From contig QKHD01000108.1 of assembly GCA_003250175.1 (NCBI GenBank), positions 1 to 6,288 of the forward strand: a DNA stretch of 6,288 nt, read 5' to 3'. Both the position numbers and the translations under genes were made by a program. Below are positions 1 to 5,272 of the stretch, piece after piece. This stretch comes from Helicobacteraceae bacterium. Its GTDB lineage: Bacteria; Campylobacterota; Campylobacteria; Campylobacterales; SZUA-545. The notes under the pieces are model-generated. The model was not told the origin of the DNA. It did not search any database and worked only from the letters and a program-made list of their open reading frames with translations. Each line of letters opens with the position of its first letter. Positions within the stretch are counted from its first letter, which is position 1.

Positions 1-309
1 CTAGATGAGCTTGAAAAAAAAGCAAAAACAGAGCTTCGCCATTTAGGGATATATCTAAGCAAAATTATAAGAGTTAGTGCCAAAAAAGATTTTTATGGGA
101 ATTTTCAAGACTGTACCATCAGTTTGCACGATAAAAAAGTATCTATGTATGTTAATGAAGAGCTCATTAAATCAGGGTTTGTGTTTGCCGATAAATTTTC
201 AGCGAAAGAGTATGTTCGGCTTGAGGCTCTAGCCCAGGAGAGCGGTCAAGGTTTTTGGGGAGAACAGAGTGAGTTGATGGATTGCTTGAAAAATATCCTT
301 TCAGATTAA
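1..309 (+). CDS. Staphylococcal nuclease-like (SNase-fold) protein, 3' part
   Basis: The reading frame is open from the left edge to TAA at 307-309, giving 102 visible residues; the start lies outside the window. The C-terminal half resembles the end of SNase (thermonuclease) domains: a short strand region, then YVNEELIKSGF (residues 50-60), a spacer, and a helix LEALAQESGQGFWGE (74-88). This matches the family's usual 'VNxxLVxxG ... A...A....G.W' ending. SNase proteins are typically secreted or periplasmic Ca2+-dependent nucleases. In the best alignment I can make, the family 'YGR' motif carrying the catalytic Arg (R87 in the S. aureus enzyme) reads YGN here (residues 32-34), so the protein may be non-catalytic. 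The other catalytic residues would lie off the window. The stretch is AT-rich (111 G+C in 300 bases) next to GC-rich neighbours, which suggests accessory or acquired DNA. The fold call is moderately sure; activity is unknown. Confidence 0.7.
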   Translation, partial: LDELEKKAKTELRHLGIYLSKIIRVSAKKDFYGNFQDCTISLHDKKVSMYVNEELIKSGFVFADKFSAKEYVRLEALAQESGQGFWGEQSELMDCLKNILSD

Positions 310-345
310 CCAGGTAGTGAGTCAAGTAAAGTGCCCTAACCAGGT
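307..345. repeat. Two 9-base direct repeats spanning the nuclease-like gene's stop
   Basis: TAACCAGGT occurs at 307-315, where it contains the stop codon of the upstream gene, and again at 337-345, exactly 30 bases later. The sequence between and after the copies is not otherwise similar. It could be a trace of a small duplication or insertion, or chance. No function is implied. Confidence 0.4.
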
Positions 346-370
346 GTAGATCTGCAGGTGAACGTCTTCT

Positions 371-408
371 CTTTCCATCCGGAACCTTCTCCGGATGCGG
401 ATTGAAAC
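371..408 (+). repeat. CRISPR-repeat-like palindromic unit (38 bases), single clear copy
   Basis: The unit begins CTTTCCATCC, has an 8-bp perfect stem (376-383 with 390-397, six-base loop ACCTTC) and ends GCGGATTGAAAC. The central palindrome and the ATTGAAAC 3' end are shared with many type I and type III CRISPR repeats, whose last eight bases form the crRNA 5' handle. One period later, at 441-467, a diverged copy starts CCTTCCATCCG and matches at 17 of the first 27 positions. Spacing between starts is 70 bases, leaving a 32-base gap of spacer-like size. No further copy is found 70 bases upstream or downstream, and no cas gene is present. It could be the decayed end of an array, a solo repeat, or simply a hairpin of a structured RNA. 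Confidence 0.3.
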
Positions 409-440
409 CGATTTGTCAAGGGGGTTTATCCTGGATTACG

Positions 441-467
441 CCTTCCATCCGAAGCTTATAATCGATG
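441..467 (+). repeat. Degenerate copy of the 371-408 unit
   Basis: TTCCATCCG at 443-451 repeats 373-381 exactly, and GATG at 464-467 lies in the same register as 394-397. The middle of the unit and the GGATTGAAAC end are lost. A decayed last repeat is common at the distal end of CRISPR arrays, but a second short stem (445-449 with 464-468) explains part of the similarity equally well. Confidence 0.25.
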
Positions 468-682
468 GTTCTGCCAAGTCATCAGGGGACACAAGAAGCT
501 GAGGTTAAAAGAATGCATTTCGGAGGGCTATGAGTTTTTAAGTAAAGACCCCGGCAGCTTTCGATTGCTGCGACACGGCGGCGCAGTTGCGCCCCCCGCT
601 CTACCTCTGAGACTTACAGGGCCTTGTGTGGGTGTTACATCATCGCTAACAATGACTTCAACCTTGGAAAAGTATAGCGGAA

Positions 683-1747
683 TTACCCCTTCTTTTCCAC
701 CGCAGCCTTTTCCACTTCGTCTAAAAAGACCTTGACCAGGTCCTTTTCATCGAGGCGGGCCACCACTTCGCCGCGGCGCATGACCAACCCTGAGCCCTTG
801 CCGTAGGCGATGGCCACGTCGGCGTGTTTGGCCTCGCCGATGGCGTTGACCACGCAGCCCATGACGGAGATGTCGAGGGGCACCTTGATGTGTTTGGTGC
901 GCTCTTCCACTTCGGCCACGGCGCTGACGAGGTCCGCTTCGAGGCGGGCGCAGGTGGGGCAGGAGATAATGTTGACCCCCTCCTTATGCACGCCGGCATC
1001 TTTTAAGATCGCCTTGCCCACCTTGATCTCCTCTTCCAGCTCGCCGGTGATGGAGACGCGCATCGTATCGCCGATGCCGTCGAGCAGCAGGGCGCCTAGG
1101 CCGATGGCCGATTTGATCGTCGCGTGGAAGGTGGTGCCCGCCTCGGTGACACCCAGGTGGAAGGGGTAGTCTACGAGTGGGCGCAGACCGCGATACGCGG
1201 CCACGGTGCGCTCGACGTCGCTGGCCTTCATGGAGACCTTGATGTCCGTAAAGTCCAGGTCTTCCAGGAGCTTAATATGATAAAGCGCAGATTGGATCAT
1301 TGCCTCGGAGGTGGCGCCGTATTTGGCTTCGATCTCCTTTTCGAGACTTCCGGCGTTGACGCCGATCCGGATGGGAATGTTACGCTCTTTACAGGCCTTG
1401 ACCACCTCTTTGATTTTGTCGTGGCTGCCGATGTTGCCGGGATTGATCCGGATGCAGTCGACCACCTTGGCCGCTTCCAGGGCGATCTTGTGGTTGAAGT
1501 GGATGTCAGCCACCAGGGGGAGGGCAATGCGTTTTTTGATCTCCGCCAGGGCCAGGGCGTCTTCCATGTCGGGGCAGCTGACCCGGACGATGTCGCATCC
1601 AGCGAAGTGCAGGCGGTTGATCTGCGCCACCGTCGCCTCGACGTCACGGGTTTTGGAGAAGGTCATGGACTGGACGCTGATGGGTGCGTCGCCGCCGACG
1701 GCCACGCCGCCCACCATGATCTGTTTGGTCTTGAATCGCTGGATCAT
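683..1747 (-). CDS. ispG: 4-hydroxy-3-methylbut-2-enyl diphosphate synthase (flavodoxin/ferredoxin-dependent), IspG
   Basis: Cytoplasmic [4Fe-4S] enzyme of the MEP (non-mevalonate) pathway. It reductively converts 2-C-methyl-D-erythritol 2,4-cyclodiphosphate into HMBPP, the substrate of IspH, for isoprenoid synthesis. The 354-residue length is normal for the short bacterial form. The N-terminal TIM-barrel domain shows family motifs such as PISVQSMTFSKTRD (22-35), VADIHFNHKIAL (79-90) and IRINPGNIGS (99-108). The C-terminal cluster domain carries C263 and C266 (SCPTC), C298 (GCVVN) and E305, with the same spacing as the four cluster ligands in E. coli IspG (C270, C273, C305, E312). The usual GCVVNGPGE reads GCVVNAIGE. 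The ATG start has AAGAGG ten bases upstream. It is the last gene of a same-strand run, 51 bases after the histidine kinase, and a candidate promoter lies in that gap. Identification is firm. Confidence 0.97.
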   Translation of the reverse strand: MIQRFKTKQIMVGGVAVGGDAPISVQSMTFSKTRDVEATVAQINRLHFAGCDIVRVSCPDMEDALALAEIKKRIALPLVADIHFNHKIALEAAKVVDCIRINPGNIGSHDKIKEVVKACKERNIPIRIGVNAGSLEKEIEAKYGATSEAMIQSALYHIKLLEDLDFTDIKVSMKASDVERTVAAYRGLRPLVDYPFHLGVTEAGTTFHATIKSAIGLGALLLDGIGDTMRVSITGELEEEIKVGKAILKDAGVHKEGVNIISCPTCARLEADLVSAVAEVEERTKHIKVPLDISVMGCVVNAIGEAKHADVAIAYGKGSGLVMRRGEVVARLDEKDLVKVFLDEVEKAAVEKKG

Positions 1748-1779
1748 CTGCTGGCCGCCTCTTGGGAAGTTTTGGGGCG

Positions 1780-1808
1780 ATTGTAGCGAAAAACCGGTTT
1801 ATTTGGAA
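1780..1808 (-). promoter_or_regulatory. Candidate ispG promoter
   Basis: On the minus strand, TACAAT (1785-1780) fits a -10 element with one mismatch to TATAAT. TTCCAA (1808-1803) lies 17 bases upstream as a weak -35, overlapping the end of the histidine kinase gene. It sits about 33 bases before the ispG start and would let ispG be expressed independently of the sensor kinase. This is motif matching only. Confidence 0.3.
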
Positions 1809-3580
1809 ATGGGGAAGGTAAGGACAAACTTCGCTCCGGAGGCGGTGTTTTCGACTTCCAGACTGCCCTCCATGCTCTTTTCGACGATGATCTTGGACAT
1901 ATAGAGGCTCAGCCCCACCCCTTTGGATTTGAACTTGGTCGTAAAGTAGGGTTCGAAGATTTTTTCTTTGATCGCTTCGTCGATACCGCCGGCGTTGTCT
2001 TCGACGGTAATGGTGACCTGTTTCTTCGTGCTTTTGGTCATGATCGTGATCTGTCCGTCGGAAAGACCGCTGCGGGCAATCGCCTCGATGGCGTTGGTCA
2101 CAACATTGAGCAGCACCTGGCGCAGTTCGCTCTCATTGCCGACGATGGTGACGGGCTTGATGAATTTGACAATGGTGATTCCGGCACCGCTGATCTCCGG
2201 ATAGAGCAGGGTGAGGACATGCTCGAGCGTCTCTTCCAGGCTGTATTCTTTCTTTTCAGACGTATGGTCAAAGAAGTTTTTGAAGTTGTCGATAGTCTTG
2301 GACATGTAGTTGATCTGTCCCATGGACTGGCTGATGGCCTCGTCGAGATAGGTTTGATTGAGTTCGCCGAATCGGTAGGCGTCGCCGATGTCCTGGATAT
2401 TCAACGCCAAAACATTCAGCGGCTGGCGCCAGTGGTGCGAGATATTGGTGAGCATCTCGCTCATGGAGGCGAGCTTGTTTTGCTGGATCAGGAACTGCTC
2501 CTGCTGGCGCTGCTGGCTGACGGCGTCGTGTACCCGTTTTTCCAGGTTGCGGTTTAGCTCCATCAGCTCCGTGGTGCGCTGTTTGACCATCTTTTCCAGG
2601 CGCTGGTTGATGGTGCGGGTCTGACGGGCACGGCGCCAGATCATGACCAGCAGCAAGACGGCCACAATGACCGCAAAGCCCAGGGTGACGGAGGTTTTGA
2701 GCGCCTGCCGGAAAAACTCGATGTTGCTGAAATCGAGGCTTTTGAGCTCTTTAAAGAGCAGGAAATAGCCCATGGGTTTGCCTTCGATATCCGGAAGAAT
2801 GTAGAGGGTCACCAGATGCTCGGGCGTGATCATGTAGTCGTTCATCCCCATGAGCTTGGGAAAATCGCACCCCAGAAGGTAGCGCAATAGCTCCGGTTTG
2901 GCGTCGGCATTAACCAGATAGTAGTCTTTGATAAAGGTGCCGGTCAGGGCCTTGGAGAGCTGCTTTTTATAGGAAGGGTCCACCAAAATCACCGTCTCCA
3001 CCCGGTGCTCGCGGAGGGTTTTGATGATGGAGTTAAAGTGGGCGATGGTTTCAAAGCTGCCCAGAAAACGTTTTTTCGTATCAAAAACCGGAACCAGGGA
3101 TTTAAAGGTCATGGTAAAAATCCCGGTGCTGATCGTGTTGCGGATGGCGGGTCGTTCGATCATCTCCACCACATCCAGGCGCTTATCCAGCAGGGAATCA
3201 CCGGTTTTGGAGGTCCAGCTGCGGTAGCGGCTGATTCCCTGGTTGTCCACGACGTGGAACCAGACATTTTTATAGTCCGTTTCGTCTTTAAGGCTTTGGG
3301 AGAGTTTTTTCAGATCCGGAGGGGCGGCGCGTCCGGAGAGGAAGTCGGCGATCATTTCGCTGCCCGCGATGCTCAGCCCGATGCTGAGCATGGAGGACTG
3401 CTTTTCTTTGATGTGGGACTGGATGCTCTGGCGCATGGAGTGGGCCACTTCGCGGTAGTTGTCTTCCTTGATCTGGTCAATGTGCCGGTCGGTCAGCTGA
3501 TTGAGCAGATACCCGGCACCCGCCGTCGCGCCCATAAACAGTATTGTGCCCAGTAGGATGTTTCTGACACTGAACTTCAC
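1799..3580 (-). CDS. Membrane sensor histidine kinase with periplasmic Cache-type sensor domain
   Basis: 593 residues. A membrane segment at about 7-26 is followed by a periplasmic region of about 270 residues. Within it, VWFHVVDNQGISRYRSW (106-122) and FKSLVPVFD...FLGSFETIAHF (159-182) are typical of double-Cache ligand-binding sensors. A second membrane segment (about 297-315) leads into a coiled-coil-like linker (322-370) and the kinase core. The phospho-acceptor is probably H382 in SHHWRQPL. The N box is LLNVVTNAIEA (N492, N496), the G1 box DNAGG (528-532), the F box FEPYFTTK (542-549) and the G2 box GVGLS (554-558). It should autophosphorylate and pass phosphate to a response regulator, but none is adjacent. 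The start is GTG at 3580 with AAGAGGG five bases upstream. It lies 61 bases after the MFS gene and 51 before ispG. Ligand and partner are unknown. Confidence 0.92.
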   Translation of the reverse strand: MKFSVRNILLGTILFMGATAGAGYLLNQLTDRHIDQIKEDNYREVAHSMRQSIQSHIKEKQSSMLSIGLSIAGSEMIADFLSGRAAPPDLKKLSQSLKDETDYKNVWFHVVDNQGISRYRSWTSKTGDSLLDKRLDVVEMIERPAIRNTISTGIFTMTFKSLVPVFDTKKRFLGSFETIAHFNSIIKTLREHRVETVILVDPSYKKQLSKALTGTFIKDYYLVNADAKPELLRYLLGCDFPKLMGMNDYMITPEHLVTLYILPDIEGKPMGYFLLFKELKSLDFSNIEFFRQALKTSVTLGFAVIVAVLLLVMIWRRARQTRTINQRLEKMVKQRTTELMELNRNLEKRVHDAVSQQRQQEQFLIQQNKLASMSEMLTNISHHWRQPLNVLALNIQDIGDAYRFGELNQTYLDEAISQSMGQINYMSKTIDNFKNFFDHTSEKKEYSLEETLEHVLTLLYPEISGAGITIVKFIKPVTIVGNESELRQVLLNVVTNAIEAIARSGLSDGQITIMTKSTKKQVTITVEDNAGGIDEAIKEKIFEPYFTTKFKSKGVGLSLYMSKIIVEKSMEGSLEVENTASGAKFVLTFPISK

Positions 3581-3585
3581 GAAAT

Positions 3586-3592
3586 CCCTCTT
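3586..3592 (-). promoter_or_regulatory. Ribosome binding site fixing the GTG start of the histidine kinase
   Basis: AAGAGGG on the minus strand ends five bases before GTG at 3580. No ATG with comparable spacing lies nearby. The N-terminal membrane segment begins a few residues after this GTG, which supports it. Confidence 0.6.
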
Positions 3593-3641
3593 CCATACGT
3601 AATGGCTTTATGATACACCAAAGTTATTAAATCGTCATCGT

Positions 3642-4835
3642 TTAGGCGGTGATTTTGCTCCGGATCAGCCGGAAATAGAGGGCGCTGAGCAAAAAGAGTC
3701 CGGCCAGAACCGCGGTGATGTGCTCCAGCGCCACGCCGCTTTGGGCGAGAATGCCGATCATCAGGCTGATGGCGGCGTTGGTCAGCAGAAACACCATGTC
3801 GTTGTAGGCGATGACCCGGCCGTAATAGGCCTTGTCGACGGCACTTTGCAGCAGGCTGTAGGTCAGCGACCAGATGGAGGTGGTAAAGAGCCCCACAACA
3901 AAACTGCCGATCAGGGAGAGGTAGTAATCCGTCTGCATCTCCGACCAGAAAAAGAGCGCCCCCGCCTGCAGAAAGAGCAGCAGCCCCAGCAGCTTTTTCT
4001 GATCCTTGAAGGCGATAAAAAGGAAAGGCCCCAGGGCCAGACCCAGGGCGCGCACGGCGTTGATAAACCCGATGGCCAGCGGCTCGGAGACGGTGGCGGC
4101 GTAGTAGTTTTTGGCCAGCAGGCTCACCAGGGCATCAAAGGCGGTAAAGCCCACCGTGGCGTGCAGTAAAATGAGGTGAATCAAAAAGGGGTGGTTTTTG
4201 AGGTAGAAAAACCCCGCTTTGACAAAGTGGAAAAAGCTCTCCGCGTGCTTGGCCGCAACCCGGGGAATATCGAGCCCGAGCACCAGCAAAAAGGCAACGA
4301 TAAAGGTGGAGGCATCGAGCAAGAAGGCTTCGGTTACCCCCACATACTCCACATAGAGCCCTCCGGAGGCCATCCCCACGACAAAGGTGACCGACCAGGT
4401 GATGGAGTTGACATCGTTGGCCAGACGCAGCTCTTCCTTGCTGACCAGAGAGGGAACCAGCGCCATTTCGGCGGTAAAAAAGAAGCTGGCACTGCTCATC
4501 TTCACAAAGATCAGCACCAAAAGCAGCCAGACCAGCTCCGGAGCGTCGATGGTGATCATGGCCAGGGTGGTGAAGGCCTCGATGGCCAGCAGGATGAGCA
4601 TGAGGCGTTTGGTGTCGCTGCGGTCGACCACGGTGCCGGTGATGGGGGCCTGCAGGGCGCCGGGGAGCCAGTGAAAGGCGGCGGCCACGGCCAGCACCAG
4701 GGGCGAGACGTTAAAGCCGATGAGCAGGGTGTAGACCGCCACCACGCTAAACCACGAACCAAACCCGCTGACCAGGTTGATAAACCAGAGCGTCCGGATG
4801 CGGGGATTGTTTTTTAGCAGCTGGTAATACGACAC
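3642..4835 (-). CDS. Major facilitator superfamily (MFS) transporter
   Basis: Inner-membrane secondary transporter. From GTG at 4835 the protein has 397 residues, with repeated hydrophobic segments consistent with about 12 membrane spans and the usual MFS length of about 400. The motif-A-like loop between spans 2 and 3 reads GTVVDRSDTKRLM (67-79). The overall style is that of the EntS-like exporter branch, but the substrate cannot be read from sequence. The frame extends upstream to ATG at 4874, which would add 13 residues (MLKSTQISTQRAR). I prefer GTG at 4835: AAAGGG lies five bases before it, the ATG has no ribosome binding site, the ATG overlaps a candidate -10 element, and family-like sequence begins at SYYQLLKNN. 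It is first of the same-strand run MFS, histidine kinase, ispG. A link between transporter and sensor is plausible from adjacency only. Confidence 0.88.
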   Translation of the reverse strand: MSYYQLLKNNPRIRTLWFINLVSGFGSWFSVVAVYTLLIGFNVSPLVLAVAAAFHWLPGALQAPITGTVVDRSDTKRLMLILLAIEAFTTLAMITIDAPELVWLLLVLIFVKMSSASFFFTAEMALVPSLVSKEELRLANDVNSITWSVTFVVGMASGGLYVEYVGVTEAFLLDASTFIVAFLLVLGLDIPRVAAKHAESFFHFVKAGFFYLKNHPFLIHLILLHATVGFTAFDALVSLLAKNYYAATVSEPLAIGFINAVRALGLALGPFLFIAFKDQKKLLGLLLFLQAGALFFWSEMQTDYYLSLIGSFVVGLFTTSIWSLTYSLLQSAVDKAYYGRVIAYNDMVFLLTNAAISLMIGILAQSGVALEHITAVLAGLFLLSALYFRLIRSKITA

Positions 4836-4840
4836 CCGTG

Positions 4841-4846
4841 CCCTTT
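4841..4846 (-). promoter_or_regulatory. Ribosome binding site favouring the GTG start of the MFS gene
   Basis: AAAGGG on the minus strand ends five bases before GTG at 4835, the same spacing as the site of the downstream histidine kinase. The alternative ATG at 4874 is preceded by GCCCCTATT-type sequence with no purine-rich site. Confidence 0.45.
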
Positions 4847-4872
4847 GTGTGGAAATTTGGGTGGATTTTAGC

Positions 4873-4900
4873 ATAATAGGGGCAACAAAACAGGCTGCAA
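4873..4900 (-). promoter_or_regulatory. Candidate promoter of the MFS-kinase-ispG run
   Basis: On the minus strand, TTGCAG (4900-4895) and TATTAT (4878-4873) are separated by 16 bases. Both are near sigma-70 consensus. The -10 overlaps the alternative ATG at 4874, so a transcript from here would begin inside or after that codon and would suit the GTG at 4835. The site lies in the short divergent gap shared with the plus-strand small gene. Confidence 0.4.
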
Positions 4901-4924
4901 AACTTTTTCAAGGATTTCGGACAG

Positions 4925-5272
4925 ATGCAAGGCTTTATGAAGTTCATGTCCGCGGTGATGTTCACCGTGGCGGTGCTGGGTTTTATCGGGATCGGGGCGT
5001 ATCTGCTCTTTTTTAAGGAAGAACGCATGGTGGCCGTTGCAGGATCGCAGAGTTCGGGTGAGCCGCTGGACCAGCGGGTGCGGGTGATCGGAGATGTGCT
5101 GAGCCAGGAACAGCCCCCACAAAAAACCCTGGAAGACTACGCCTACAAGCAAGAGGAGAGCGAGCTGGACCCCATGACGATCCTGCTCTATATTCTAGGC
5201 GGGATCGTGGGGCTCTATGCGCTGCGGAAGCTGGCGCAGTTTTGGAGCTATCTGATTAAAAACAGCGTTTAA
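4925..5272 (+). CDS. Small membrane protein with two transmembrane segments, unknown function
   Basis: 115 residues; I do not recognise a family. The first membrane segment spans about 8-30 (glycine-rich, VLGFIGIGAYLLFF). A polar, acid- and glutamine-rich linker of about 50 residues follows (31-83). A second segment (about 84-101, ending GGIVGLYAL) is followed by a basic tail starting RKLAQ. By the positive-inside rule, both ends should be cytoplasmic and the linker periplasmic. The ATG at 4925 has AAGGA ten bases upstream; ATG at 4937 (Met5) with AAGG four bases upstream is an alternative start. The composition matches its GC-rich neighbours. It is divergent from the MFS gene across a short gap and converges on rimO, with the stop codons overlapping. 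Plausible length, membrane pattern and a ribosome site make it a likely real gene; its role is unknown. Confidence 0.75.
   Translation: MQGFMKFMSAVMFTVAVLGFIGIGAYLLFFKEERMVAVAGSQSSGEPLDQRVRVIGDVLSQEQPPQKTLEDYAYKQEESELDPMTILLYILGGIVGLYALRKLAQFWSYLIKNSV

Larger units (their letters stand above)
331..650 (+). other. Gene-free, stem-loop-rich segment; possible structured-RNA or mobile-element remnant
   Basis: This is the bulk of the 373-base gap (310-682) between the convergent nuclease-like gene and ispG. No start-codon ORF with recognisable homology is visible. Short complementary segments are dense: CCAGG 340-344 with CCTGG 430-434, enclosing CATCCGGA 376-383/TCCGGATG 390-397 and AAACC 405-409/GGTTT 423-427; then CCATC 445-449/GATGG 464-468, a stem 521-526/549-553 with one bulged base, GCAGC 554-558/GCTGC 567-571, and GGCGC 580-584/GCGCC 589-593. 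A GTGCC at 331, the GGTGAACGTC-like segment near 357-366, and TATGA 529-533 facing TTTAAG 537-542 (similar to the 11-nt tetraloop receptor) recall group II intron domain I. No domain V or reverse transcriptase is visible, so any intron would be a 5' fragment. This is inference, not recognition. No T-run terminator is seen for either flanking gene. Confidence 0.3.

Noticed and set aside
324..547. 8-base direct repeat AAGTAAAG (324-331 and 540-547) as an insertion target duplication
   Set aside because: It is short and of simple composition, and the segment between shows no terminal inverted repeats or transposase; chance is likely.
554..571. tRNA T-arm-like hairpin with a TTCGATT loop
   Set aside because: The loop is eight bases with the GCAGC/GCTGC stem, and no acceptor, D or anticodon arms can be arranged around it.
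577..596. GC-rich hairpin as an intrinsic terminator
   Set aside because: GGCGC/GCGCC with an AGTT loop is a good stem, but neither strand has a T-run after it.
638..665. Integron attC-like sequence (GCTAACAATGACTTCAACC)
   Set aside because: It only loosely resembles the 5' consensus of attC; the matching 3' half would have to lie inside ispG, and no integrase is present.
406..738. Start-less open frame on the plus strand across the intergenic segment into the ispG 3' end
   Set aside because: It has no start codon near its beginning and no recognisable domain, and it runs antisense into ispG. A short match in style to the intron-maturase pattern (NRWFCQVIRGH) is too weak to call.
1124..1786. 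220-residue open frame on the plus strand opposite ispG
   Set aside because: It is a shadow of ispG caused by high GC and few stops. The protein is His/Asp/Val-rich without domain character, and ispG is certain on the other strand.
4176..4817. 213-residue open frame on the plus strand opposite the MFS gene
   Set aside because: Its composition is extreme (Gly, His, Gln, Asp), as expected for the antisense of hydrophobic codons; there is no ribosome site and it is incompatible with the clear MFS gene.
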